DNA of 64,000 nt. It comes from Scenedesmus sp. ARA3 (taxonomy: Eukaryota > Chlorophyta > Chlorophyceae > Sphaeropleales > Scenedesmaceae). A model generated the notes under the pieces. The model was given only the letters and a program-made list of their open reading frames with translations, was not told the origin of the DNA and did not search any database. The stretch is from positions 112,751-176,750 of the forward strand of contig RWJK01001945.1 of the NCBI GenBank assembly GCA_004335835.1, in the 5' to 3' direction. Made by a program: the position numbers and the translations under genes. Positions 45,948 to 58,269 of the stretch are shown piece after piece (positions within the stretch are counted from its first letter, which is position 1; each line of letters begins with the position of its first letter).

Positions 45948-47104
45948 TCATCCCCTGCGCTTCATCAGCAGCACATGCTGCAGCAGCCCCTTGATGCGCT
46001 GGTGTACCCTGCACAGCAACGACACGCCAAGGTGGATCAGTGCACGTGCTTTGCAGTGTGTAGCATTGCTGGCCAGGACTATTACTGCGTGCATTGCAGC
46101 AAGCTATAACACTAATGTGCATCTTTGGCTATAATGTTGCGCTCACCCTCTGTTGTGCCAGGCCAGTTTCTGCGCCATCTGTGCCAAATCCCTAGGCACT
46201 GCCTCATTGCCCTGCAGCAGCTTGAGGCTGGTGCAGCTGGCGTTGTGCTGCATGGCAGTGGCTAGCGCCATGGCACCTGGCGGCCCAATGGCGTTGTGCT
46301 GCAGCCAAAGCCGGCGAAGCTGCGTGTTGCTACTCAGACTGCACGCAAGCGCAATTGCGCCATCGTCGCCTGCACACAGCAGCAGGAAGGGTATTGACAT
46401 GGCGGCAGCAGCAAATCGCCGTTGCAAGACAAAGCTTGCCATGCATGCAGTGCCACTACAGTATGATTGCACCTTGTGAAGCTAAGCAACAGGAACAGAC
46501 CTGAGCATTTGCCTGCACCTGCAAACAGTTGTGCACAGTAACCGCATACAGACATGGGATGTGCAGCAAGCAACTCTCTGCGCAGAATTGTGATGTTCTC
46601 ATGCATTTTGCATCTTGACTGTAATTGAGCCATTGCGCACGCCACCCACCTATCTGGTTGTGCTGCAGGCACATCACCCGCATCTTGCTGCTGCCGCAGC
46701 TGCGCTCCCGCAGCAGCCGTGCCAGTGCCCGCGCCCCAATGTCTTCGACAGCATTGTGTGACAGGTCCAGCAGCACAACGCTTCTGTTCACTATCAGCGC
46801 ATCAACAAGATCAACCACAGCCTGGTCATCAAGCCCCACCCCTACCAGTTCCAGCCGTGTTATGTGCGGGCTTATGTACAGCACAGCACCAATGCTTCTG
46901 CAGCAGCCTGCCGGCAGCTGCGTGTGCTGCAACCGAAGGGTCTGCTGCGCAATTTTTGTGCTGCTGTTAGGCCCGCTGCTGCGCCTGACTGCAGCGGCAG
47001 CTGCTTCAGCGCTGTTGCTGCAGCTGAGGGATCTGCTACTGGTAGCACCCGCTGCAGCTGCATTATCCTTTATTTGAGAAGGTTGTAAGCTGGTTTGCAA
47101 CAGC

Positions 47105-47137
<33 letters not shown>

Positions 47138-50124
47138 TGCTGCTTGGTGCACTTCCGGTGTCTTTGCCATACTGGGCTTCCGCTAGCTGCTCTGCTGCTG
47201 TCACAGCATAGCTGGCTGCCACTGCTGCTCCTGCTCAGTGGGCTAGGGCTGACTGCTCGACTGCCCCCGCCGCTGCTCAGGATAAGCACTTCAGACATCT
47301 GCCTGCGGACCACATCAGCACCCCAGCACGCTTGCTGCCTCTCTGCACTGCTGCAGCCAGCACCATCACAGCTAGCACCTGCAGAGCCGCAGCGCCGCCT
47401 GCCTCCTTTTGCATTCCTGCGGCCACCAGCTGTACTGCTGCTGTTGTAAGCGCCGCCATTGTTGCTGCTGTTGCCGGTGGTGTCTGCTTGTGAGCCCCGT
47501 CGCGAGGTCTCCCTGCTGCCCTCAAGCACAACACCAAGAGCAGCAGCCAGCACAGGCGCAGCCTCTGGACCTGCTATGCTCTGCAGCTGCTCCTCAGTGA
47601 TGCGCCGCAGCTGCTGCTGGTAGCTGGCACTGCTGCTATAATGCCCCAAGTGACTGCTGCCCTCTGCTGCCTCCAGGGCTGCGGCGGTGCTGCTTGTTGC
47701 AGATGGCATGCTGTGCACAAACTCCAGCAAGCTGCTGCAGCCAGAGCTCGGCATGCGGGCTAGGCTGTCATCTGACAGGTCCACAGTGCTGCTGCCATCA
47801 TGTGACATGTCAAATGGCAGCATCGGGCTGCCTGCTACTGCTGTGGAGTGGGTGGGGCTGGAGCCAGCTGATGGTGGATGGGCCACTGGCGCAATCTGTA
47901 CAGAGCAAGGCAGCCATAAGTGAAGAAAGATTCAAATCAAGTGGCTGTGAGCTGTTTCTGCTGGCAGTTGATGCTAGTGGAGCACAGCGACTGTTGCTTG
48001 TAGATTGTATCTAGCACTATAAATATGGCTAACGTGCTGCTGCAACTATTGTATGTGAGACATTGCAGGCAACATACTGCGTCCTGTATCATGACCATTC
48101 ACAATGCTGTGCTGGCAGCACTGCCGGTCGCATCAGCTGCTGCTGCTGCTGCTGCTGCCAATGCTGCACCTCACCGGCATGTAGAACTCATCATCCTCTT
48201 GGTCAGCCGCCTCAGCAATCGCCTCCAGCCCAGCAGCAGCCACACCATGCGCACAGGGCGCCTGCTCCACGCCCGACTGTGCTGCTGCTGCTTGCCCCTG
48301 CAATTGCTGCTTGCAGGAACCTGCTGGAGCTAACTGATGTGCACTAGCTGTTGACAAGCCGCCGCTGAGCAGCAGCATGCAGCATGGCTGCCCCTCTGAT
48401 GAGCCTGTGTGCACGCTTCGCGCCTGCTGTGGCGAGTCGTACTCCTGCACCTCCTGGCGGTGCATGAGCTGCAGCAGCGCTGCCAGCAGTGAGATGTGGT
48501 GTGCTTGCCTGTGTGCCAGCAGCACCTTGAGCTGCTGTGCCCTGCCCAGCATGGCTGCTGCTTCCGATTGCCATTCCTGCAGCAACAGCAGCAGCACAGA
48601 ACACAAGCAGCCTGCCTCAGCCGACATGATTTGCATCGCTGGTGCTGTTGGCGCACCTGCAACATTCGCAGCTGTTTTGCCCTTTCCTGCTGCAGTTACG
48701 GCAGCTGCTGGTCAGGGACTAGCAGCCCGCGTGATGGGCCGTATGCTGGCAGCCTACAGCGCAGCCTCCACCAGCTTTGCTCATCTGTAGCACCATTGCA
48801 GTGAGTCGTAACAGCCGTTGCTAGACAGCCATGCCTACCTGCCACATTTTGCTGCAGCTATTGCACCCACCTGGCCAAGCAGGAAGCTGTGACCCTGCAC
48901 CAGCACCAGGCCCTGCCGCACTACATCACACAGCTGCTGCAGCACCTCTGCGCTGCATGACCCTGTCAGCCTGGGGCACAGCTGCGCAGCCTGCAGACAA
49001 GGCAGCAGAGGCAGCAGCAGCAGCGATTGTGTGACGAAGGCTGCACAGAGGTTGTCATTTGCTGGTCATCCAGATGTGTGCAATCATTTCCTGCAAACAA
49101 GCAAAACTGCTGTGCATCAAGCTGCTGCTGAGTTCTGTGGTGCTGAACAGCCGCGGGTCATTGCAGGAGATCGCTGCATGCTAACCAGGCATATTATTGT
49201 GCACTCCTTACTGCAACTTACATAGCTGCGGAACGTGGCCACCACACGCATCTGCTGCTCAGGAAGCACCAGCTTGCTGCTGCCAATGCTGTTGCCGCCA
49301 CTGCCGCTGATGCTGCTGCCTGTGCAGTAGCTGCTCCACGTGTGGGTGGTGCTTGCTCCAGTAGTCTGCAAGGAGGCACCAGCAACACTCTACTGAAGGT
49401 GCATGTTCTGTTTTGGGCGTTCCTGCAAACAGATACTTGGCAACTACCTGCAACTGCTGATGCTGCTCAAAAGCAGCTGTTACAGTCAGCAGCATGCATG
49501 CATGCAATGGAGACTGCAACCTTCCACAACATGATGAGTCGCCTGTCAAGCACAGCATCGAATGCTGCCATGGCTGTGGTGCAAATTGCGAGTCTCACCT
49601 GCTGCCGCTGCTGCTGCAGCTGCTTCCCAAGCTCTAGCGTAGCATCCAAGCGCCGTTGGTAGTGGCTCAGCAAGTCATCAGCTGTAAAGAAAGCTTCGAT
49701 TGGCCCCAGGCAGCTGACCCTGCTCAGCAGCTGCAGCGCATCCTCAAGGCTCTGCCGCACATGCCGCAGCAGCTCTTCCTGCAAGCAGATGCATCGGGAG
49801 CAGCAGATGACCAGCTGCTCTGTGATTGGCAAGGTGCTCGTGGTGCAGAACTGCACATGCTGGCTGGCAGTTGCGTCATGGAGCCCTCCGTTGGATAGGT
49901 ATGAGTGGCACTGTGCGACTCTGCAGAGCGCGTGCAGCAGCGTACAGAGCCATGTCGAAGCAGCTGTGCACATCACGCACCTGCTGCAGCTGTACAGCCT
50001 CCAGCATAAGGCGCTGGCATGCGTGCAGCAGCGCTGCATTAAAGCTTGCTGGTGCTTTTGATCCGTCCTGGCAGTTCAGCAGCGCTGAAAAGAGATCCCT
50101 GCAGAGCTGCAGCTGGGACTCCAT
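45948..50124 (-). CDS. Leucine-rich-repeat protein with helical N-terminus (unknown role)
   Basis: Nine exons join in phase to 850 residues: 50124-49981, 49778-49599, 49365-49222, 48990-48871, 48689-48657, 48576-48175, 47895-46650, 46369-46147 and 46008-45948. I do not recognise a specific orthologue. The N-terminal third is helical and Gln/Leu-rich (EELLRHVRQSLEDALQLLSR, LSHYQRRLDATLELGKQLQQ), probably coiled coil. A long Ser/Gly/Gln-rich disordered part follows (about residues 342-620). The C-terminal part has ribonuclease-inhibitor-type repeats: ITRLELVGVGLDDQAVVDLV, VLLDLSHNAVEDIGARALARL, then LRRLWLQHNAIGPPGAMALA. The end is basic (LMKRRG). Exon 5 is only 33 nt (QERAKQLRMLQ). The start ATG is a guess; the frame is open about 20 codons further upstream without ATG. 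Such repeats bind proteins, so a scaffold or regulatory role is plausible but is inference. Confidence 0.68.
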
Positions 50125-51254
50125 GCTGCCTGCTGCTGTTGCAGCCACCTCTACTGCATGCTGTTTTACTTCAGAAGCATACAAGCCACAGGCTCATGAC
50201 AAAAAAGGTGCCATATACGCTTTCTCGATACCGTGCTGGGTGCAGAGCATAAAGCCTTGCTCGTGGGCTGCAGCAGTGCACTTCACGCACGTGCGCGCGT
50301 AAATGTCATGCATAAGCAGTGCTGCTTTTGAACTGATGCACCTGAACGGAAAACCAGAGCACAACTGTACAATAGCGCGTAAGGCTTCAGTAGCTCTTGA
50401 CATGACAGACATCAACCATGCGGACAAGTGGGTTTGCTGTCCGTAGCAGCAAGGCACATTGATGTCCAACGCTGACTTTGCTCTACACGTGTCTGCAAAA
50501 ACTGCTTTGTTACGATTCATTGTTGGGTTCAACTGTCACCTCTCGTTGGGCGGCCCGCCCGCCACCCATTCGGCAGTACCGGAGTGCTGATCCATCACAC
50601 CCACTGGCGCCTCCCAAATGCCTGTTGTACTGCCACGCGGGTGCTCAACAGGGATTGCATTGGTTGCTGTGCAGGGAAGATTTGACCATGTCATCATCAA
50701 CTCGACAAATCAAGGGTGCCCCCCACCGTGGGTGACCTGGTGCATGCCCGCCAAAGGACTTCACATGAAATGTTGCATTGTTGCTGACTGAACTCGCCTC
50801 TGAGTGTCAGGCTCCCCTCAAAACCAACAACAACAGGCAAACCAGACGGCAGATGACTGTCTGCCCTTCCAACATGCCCCATTGCAACTGCAACCTTGCC
50901 TGCTGGGCCCACCTTATCGTCATATGAGGTCTTGCCAAGCAAATCAAACACAAACAGGGCGCGCATTTTTTGAAAATCACGCTGTCACCTGCCAGCCACT
51001 CAAAGGGGAGCACAGGTGTCCCAAGTGGGGCAAATGGTGCTGTCCTGTCACTGACACCGACATGTTCTACAACACATCATGAAGCACGCTGCATCACGCT
51101 ACTCCATGTAGTTTACAGACTTCATTGTTCAGGTCGATCGCACCTACAACACAGCTCCACACCCTCTTGCAAACTTCAGGTCTCTCACCGCCTCACACCG
51201 AGCGAGAACTGGCCTGCCAGCTTAGCTTCATTGCAGCAGACGAACAAACTCATT
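50125..51254. other. 1.1 kb between divergent genes
   Basis: This separates the leucine-rich-repeat gene (-) and TIC20 (+) and probably contains both promoters. I see no TATA box at a convincing distance and no conserved element or coding region. Confidence 0.5.
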
Positions 51255-52357
51255 ATGGCTCTTCTAAGCAGTTCGAGTGGTCTGGGAGTGTCCATGCAGC
51301 GCAGTAGCCAAGCACATAGACCTCTGCTGCCCTCAGCACTGCAGCATGCACAGTTCCGTCAATTAGCCCCCTGTATGTGCCCACAGCAGCAGCAAAACGG
51401 ACAACGGGCGGTGCAAGCAGCAGCTTACCAGTTCAAGCAAGGGCCTGATGTGCCAGAGCGGGCGATTGCAGCGCTGCCATACCTACTGCCGCTGCTGGAT
51501 GCGCTGCCATATGGTGGGTTCCACAGGCTGTGGTGCATGTACACGTCGCTTTTTTTCTGTGGTCCCTTACATCTTCAGACGGGTAGCAGTCTGCGTTGTG
51601 TTGTGTTGTGTGGTGCAATGATGGCACTTCATCCTTGACATGCACCTACTTGTGGCACCTGCCAAGCAGATTATAGCAACAGCGTGTGCACGTGTGGTCT
51701 CCCTGTAATTGCGTAGTAAGCTTGCTTGAGGGGTTGTATGCATCACGGGGCAGCTGTTCTGACCGCCAAGGGTGTGTAGAAGTCAGGAGCTGCATGGCTA
51801 CAGCAGGATGGCCACAGGCACACCCTGTGCAGCGCACAGCTGGTGCTGTCTAGCATTGCCACACTTTGCTCCCATCCTTGCCCCACAGCTGCCACGCGTA
51901 TGCTTGCTCGGTGAGGCTGTTGTGGCTGTGCAACTGGCTGCTGCCTCGCCGGTGTGTCTGCTGTGCTGCAGGGCGCTACGTGTTCCTGCAGTTTCCATTT
52001 ATTGCAAGGGCCATGGCTCCGCTGGCGCCCGTGGCCTACCTGTACAACAGCGTGCCATTCCTGCCGTGAGCACCTGCGGCTTGCTGCTGCTGCTGCTGCT
52101 GCTGAGTTGTCAGACCTAATGACAAGTAGCAGCATTTGCTTCTGTCCGTCAGGCTCTGGCAGCATCCTGCAAAGCAAATGCCTGAATCAAGCGACGGCAA
52201 TGAAGCTTGAGAAGTGATTGCAGCCAGCGACCGGCTGCAGGATTGATGGCAGCAGACGGCAGCAGCAGCAGCAGGCAACTGCCGGCATTGCCGCAGTGTG
52301 GCTGCAACACATACCTGCCGCCTTCACACATGCTGCATCCCCAGTTTGGCTCACCAC

Positions 52358-52401
<44 letters not shown>

Positions 52402-52535
52402 AGGTTCATCCTGTTCATCGGCGTGTACTCCTTCATCGTGAACAACCAGAGCATGGGCCGCTTCATCCGCTACAACGCCATGCAGGCGGTGCTGCTGGAC
52501 ATCCTGCTCATGTGAGCACAGCAAGCAAGCCTTCA

Positions 52536-52583
<48 letters not shown>

Positions 52584-53431
52584 TCCTTGATTGTGTGTTT
52601 GGCATGTTTGCAGCCAAGCATTTAGCAGTGCATTTACCGCAACAACCACAGCACACATCGCTTGTTGTCGCTGCTTTGAGGCTTTTTTTGATCAGGGGCA
52701 GCCCCCAACTCATCTTTCACGAGCCTGCGACTCATCATCATGCTGCACATCAGCAGCCACGCCTGCTTCTACTGCAGACCTCACGCTCTCGCTGCATGCC
52801 CCTGCCCCTGCTGCCAGCCCGATAAACGCATTGTTTCTTAAAGCGTCCCTTTGGTGCTGATGAGCAGCGTGCTGCGCATTAGCAGCTGCACCTGAGCTTC
52901 ATCTGCTGACGCTCTCGCTGCATGCCTTTGCTGCTGCCTTTTGAACTTCCTTGCAGCATCCCCTCGGTGCTGATGAGCAGCGTGCTGCGGCCCCCCGAGG
53001 GAGGCGTGGCGCTGCAGCTGTACGAGCAGGGGCTCAACACCATCTTCCTGTTCGTGGCTGTCAGCGTGGCGTACGGCATGGTGCGGCGCCCATTGAACAC
53101 TAAGCTGCATTTCCTAGTCGCCATTGACCGTGACTGCAGCACACTGTATATCACATGCATGTGCCGCGCCCTTGGTGTGTTCTACAATGTTTGGGGGACA
53201 TCTGTCTTGCTTCTACTACACCAGTACACGCTCGGGGTTTGTTTGGTCCATGTAAGAAATACGCATTGCCAGGTGCTGCGGCTGACATATGACCTTGCCT
53301 GTACTGCCTCTTGCTGTGCTGCCTGCTGTCGCCTGCAGGGCTCCTGTGCTGTTGGCCAGACGCCGCGCCTCCCGCTGGTTGCTGATGCAGCATCCAAGCA
53401 GCTGGGGGGTGACGGCCCATCAGGCCTGTGA
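51255..53431 (+). CDS. TIC20: TIC20-like subunit of the chloroplast inner-envelope translocon
   Basis: TIC20 proteins are four-helix membrane proteins at the core of the protein-import complex of the plastid inner envelope. Five exons give 225 residues: 51255-51513, 51972-52065, 52404-52511, 52957-53080 and 53339-53431. The first ~60 residues are Ser/Gln/Ala-rich with few acids (MALLSSSSGLGVSMQRSS), a good chloroplast transit peptide. The mature part begins VPERAIAALPYLLPLLDALP, the family signature. It continues with YVFLQFPFIARAM, FILFIGVYSFIVNNQSMGRF, RYNAMQAVLLDILLMII and the last membrane helix NTIFLFVAVSVAYGMV, and closes with GQTPRLPLVADAASKQL. An intermediate exon between the last two is possible, but the direct join keeps phase. 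The sequence recalls the shorter TIC20-II/V type more than TIC20-I. TGTAA at 54015-54019 is a distant polyadenylation candidate. Confidence 0.88.
52786..52927 (+). repeat. Decoy copy of TIC20 exon 4 start
   Basis: GGTGCTGATGAGCAGCGTGCTGCG of exon 4 (true copy just inside the exon that begins at 52957) is repeated near 52853-52876. The upstream flank CGCTCTCGCTGCATGCC is repeated at 52785-52801 and 52910-52926. The unit is about 125 bp. The first bases of the exon are altered in the decoy and its acceptor AG is lost. Confidence 0.8.
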
Positions 53432-54020
53432 GTTACTGCGGCACCATATTGCCGCAACACAGCAGATGAAAGCAATACTGTTGCCAAGAGAAACCTGCTG
53501 TTGGGTTCGGCAGCAGCAGCTGTCATTGAGCAAGGCGGACGTGGGCATGATGCAGCGACGTGGCTGGAAAACGCAGCGCATCTCAGAGGGCTTTTTCAGC
53601 TCCATAAAGCGGTTTTGTCAGGAATGCATGATGGCCTGCTGAGCCTGCTCCAGATATCTTGATGCTACTTGAATCATCATCAGCATACGAACATCAAACA
53701 AGGTGATGATTTGAGGTGACTGTGCCAGCAACCAAGGCATTCTGTGAGGGCGTGCCTGCAGCGGGTTGCGGGTGCAACATGGTTGTTTCCAGAGAGCTTG
53801 CAAGGCTGCGTGTTTGTGTGTAGATGAGGGATTCAAGTGCTGTTGCTGTTTTGGTGTTTGGACTGATTATGGCTTATGCACTGCAGCATGAGCACAGCTG
53901 CAGCTGGTGCAGATAGTGAGCATGAGTGCATATGCATGTGAGTGTCGTCAGCAGCGGTGTTACGACAGCGACCTGGCTTGTTGTGGTCCTTGATCGAGCA
54001 TCTGCCTGGTTGTTTGTAAG

Positions 54021-54082
<62 letters not shown>

Positions 54083-54987
54083 GTTGGTGCTATCTGCTGT
54101 TGCGTGATGTGTGGTGGGCACCAACCCTACTAGGGCTGCAACCCTGCAGCCTGAGCAGGATTTATTTTAGCGTTTCAAGTGGTGAAGTTGTTATAAGTCC
54201 GGCTGATGAAGTGATGTCTGATACTGATGTTTTCTTGAGCCGCCGTTGCTACTTGCAGTGTGTTGCTTCGGCAACCATGCACTGCGGTTCAAGCAGCCAT
54301 GGTGGCCTCTAGGGGGGACCACTTGAATGCCATGTGAGTACGCACTATGTTGCATTATGCTCTGCAAACTGTGCTTACATGCCTATGCAAGCTTTTTACT
54401 GCAGGCTCTCAGAAGACGGTGCCAGAGCACTGCTCGGCTGCAGGTTGGTGTCTGGCTAGTGCAAGTGTGAGTGTTCTTGACGAATACGTGATTTGACGGG
54501 AGTGCTCTCGTATGGGTGTTTTGGTTGGATTGGCACCTCCATGACAGTGTAATCGCGACCCTCACGTGATCGATTGAGCTCCAATGTTTGACCTGGCTCA
54601 GCAAACCACAACGAGCCCCCAGCTCGAAGGCTGTTTTCTTGTTTTCTGAACGTCGTGTCGGTATCAACTGTTTTGTAGACAACCTCGTGGGTTCAAATAT
54701 CAAGGAACCGTTCACGTTGATGGCATCATCTCGCGAGACGTCCGCTTCTGGTCCCTCCCCTGGCTGCTAGTCAATGTTATAATATAATCAAATACGAAAC
54801 ACTCTTCGTGGATTTTAGGTGAGATGCTAAACTCGTCTGATACGCCGAAGCAGCATCAGCAGCACTGTGTTAGCAGGGGTTGCAGCTGGGGACGCTGACA
54901 CCACCACTCCTGCAGGCGAGGTTCCTTGATGATTACGTGTTATGTATACATTCCTTTTTGTCGTTGCCTTGCAGCCCGCTCCATGCA
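53432..54987. other. 1.6 kb spacer with a CAG tract
   Basis: TIC20 3' region and the presumed promoter and leader of the lipase gene. A (CAG)n run with one CAA interruption lies at 54024-54082, and TGTAA is at 54015-54019. A 59-codon frame ending at 53642 follows the TIC20 stop but has no recognisable content. An AG acceptor just before the lipase start (54971-54974) suggests a 5'-untranslated intron. Confidence 0.5.
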
Positions 54988-55271
54988 ATGAGTGGCACGC
55001 AGCCCAGCAGCAATGGCGGCACCAGTACGCAGCAGGACCAGCAGGGAACACACAGCAGCCAGGACCCAGGCGCTCAGCATAATGCCAGCAGCAGCAGCAC
55101 CAACAGCAACGGCACCAGTCCCAGCTCAAGTGCTGAGCCGATTCGGCATGCCAAGCTGAACAAGGAGCAGCCACAGCAGCAAAAGCAGCAGCAGCGGCAT
55201 ACAGCGGCCGTATCGCCCTTCACTGGCAGCAGCTTGCCCATTGAACCCCAGTTTGAGCAGCACAAGCCAGC

Positions 55272-55367
<96 letters not shown>

Positions 55368-58233
55368 CTTGCATCACTCTGCAGCAGCCAGCAGCGTCTC
55401 TGATGCTGCACCGCACCCAGCTGCTGCTGCTGCTGCTGCTGCTGCCAAGCCCTCGGGCAGCAGCGACAAACCTCCAGAGCAGCAGCAGCAGCAGCAGCAG
55501 CAGCCACCACCTGGATCAGCAGCCGCTGCACTACCCACCAGCAACTTGGGCGAAGTCTCGCCCGCCTACCAGCTGCTGCGCATGGAGTGCATCAGCCAGA
55601 CAGAAACACGGCGGCTGCTGGCCCTGCTAGATGTCGCCTGGCGCCTGTCAGCAGCAGGGTTCATAGCCTACTTGGTGCTGCGCTTCCAGCCCCTGCCACA
55701 CCGCAGCATCGGCAGCACTGGCGGCGGCAGCAGCGGCGCCACATGGTTCTTCTGCTCCACGCATTTCTCCACAGTGAACCTAGTAGTGGCAGCAGTGCTG
55801 CTGCCGTGTGCTGCAGCCATGCTCGTGTGGATGGCTTTCCGCTGCATCGATAGCTTGGCGAGCCACAAGCTGTGGTCACGGCGGCGGCGGCGTGTTGTTA
55901 TTCTGCACGGGCTGCAGCTTGTGGCGGCTGCTGTGGGCATGGCATGTTATTTAATTAGTAACGCGCTTGTTATTTCAGAGCTGAGCTGCGGCCTGCGCAG
56001 CGTACGGCGTGCAATCTACTGGCTGGCGTTTGTGCGATGGTGTGGCTGGAATACTACTTTTTTGTTAATAACGATGCGCGCACACAGCACGATGATTGTG
56101 CCGCAGACCGCAGCAGCAGCAAGCCTGCGGCAGCTGCTGCTGCTGGGGCTGGGCCTGCAAGGCGGCTTGGAGCGAGCCCAGCAGCTGCAGCAGGTAGAAG
56201 TACAGCAGCAGCAACAAGACAATCAGCAGCAGCAGGCCAATCAGCAGCAGCAGCAGGGGCGTGGCAGGCGGTGGCAGGCAGGGCGGGTAGGCAGCAAGAA
56301 GAAGCCTCCTGCTGACTTGCTGGTGCTGGATTTGCCGTGGCTGGTGCACTGGCCCAAGTTTGTGCTGTGGTGCCTCTTCCAGAGCTGCCACCTGGCACTG
56401 GCCATCATAGAGAGCACTGCAGCAGAAGGTGCGCTGGCTGATCCGATCAGCCATGAGTCATGATGTTGTGCACTGTTCGGTGTTCGTTGCGTTATGTCAT
56501 TGTCTCGTAACGTTGCGTTCCTGGGACAGTCGCACAGCTGCAGGTGAGCAATGCATGGGGAGATGCAAAACTCGTAGGCTCATGCACGAATCACTACACT
56601 GATTGAGCTGCCACCTGGCACTGGCCATCATAGAGAGCACTGCAGCAGAAGGTGCGCTGGCTGATCATCATGTGCAACTGTGCTCTGTTCGTTTTTTGCT
56701 ATGTTTCTGTCTTTGTTTTGGACTGCCTTCGTCCCTGGGACGGTCACGCAGGCGCTGTGGTGGCGCTGCTTGCATCTGAGCTGGCGCTGGCACTGGCCTG
56801 TTATGTCCTTGTGCGTTGTCAAAAGACTAGTCATATCTCGAATACCACCCACTGCACAGCCATATTGAGTGTCTCTGCCTGTTGCTTGCTACAATGTACG
56901 ACACAGGCGCCTGCACCCTGCTGGCCCGCAGCTGCGACCTTCTCGTATGCACGCCGCCGCCTGCTGTCGTGGCGCTGCTTGCATTTGAGCTGGCACTGGC
57001 GCTGGCGCTGGCCTTTTCGTTTATGGGCTTGCCAACAAACCAGTTGCCATCAGTACAAGTCTTGCCTGTTGCTCAAACGTACTCAGTGTCGCTGCCTGCT
57101 GCCTTCTGAAACACAGGCGCCTGCACACTGCTGGCCCGCAGCTGTGACCTTCTCGTATGCACACCGCCACCTGCTGTCGTGGCGCTGCTTGCGCCTGAGC
57201 TGGCGCTGGCGCTGACCTGTAGTGTTGTCCGAATCTGTGTGAAAACAAGTTTCTAACCAAGCTTTGGCCTGCTGCACAGCCATACCAAGTGTCGCTGCCT
57301 GTTGCTTGCTGCATTTTTAAACACAGGCGCCTGCACCCCGCTGGCCCGCAGCTGTGACCTGCTGGTGTGCACGCCACAGCCAGCTTTAGTAGGCCTGCTG
57401 GACTCTGAGCTGGCGCTGGCGCTGGCCATTTTTAATCCACAGTAAAACCTGAGTTATGCCTGCTGCACCTCCGTAATGCGTGTTGCTGCCTGCTGCAAAC
57501 CCAACCCAACATACCAGGCGCCTGCACCCCGCTGGCCCGCAGCTGTGACCTGCTGGTGTGCACGCCGCCCCCTGCTGTGGTGGCGCGGCTGGCATCCGAG
57601 CTGGGCTGTAGTGTTGTTTGAGTCCGTGTGAAAACCAGTTTTAACCAAACTTTGGCGTGCTGCACAATCATATTGTGCCGCTGCCTGCTGCCTGCTGCAT
57701 TGTGACACAGGTGCCTGCACCCCACTGGCCCGCAGCTGCGACCTGCTGGTGTGCACGCCGCCCCCTGCTGTGGTGGCGCTGCTTGCATCTGAGCTGGCGC
57801 TGGCGCTGACTTATTACGGAGGCTGGGTGTGGCTCATGTCGCGCAGCGGGCGGCTGCTGCGGCTGCGGCCGTGGCAGCAGTACCGCACAGCAAACACCAT
57901 CTTCAGGCTGGAGGTGGGGTTTTTGGAATTTTGTGGTATGTCAGGCGCTTTTAGTGTCAGCAGCAGTCAGTGCCTTGGCGGCATGCTGCACTCAAAATAC
58001 TGTTCAGTGAAGTAGTATGCGCGGGTGAAGCTGGTCAAACCGCAGAGCTGCCGAGCTGCAACAGGAAAGCTTTCAAAGCTTAGTGCAAGGTTTGGCAGTT
58101 GCTGGATGTTGCAGGATGCAAGGCGCTGACAAGCAGCCACGTACACTGTTTGTGGCATGTCACCAGTAAAATCCGCCAGTGAAAATCGCAGAGCCAAAGC
58201 ATCATATTGACATCAACCTGCGCCTGATCCACG

Positions 58234-58269
<36 letters not shown>

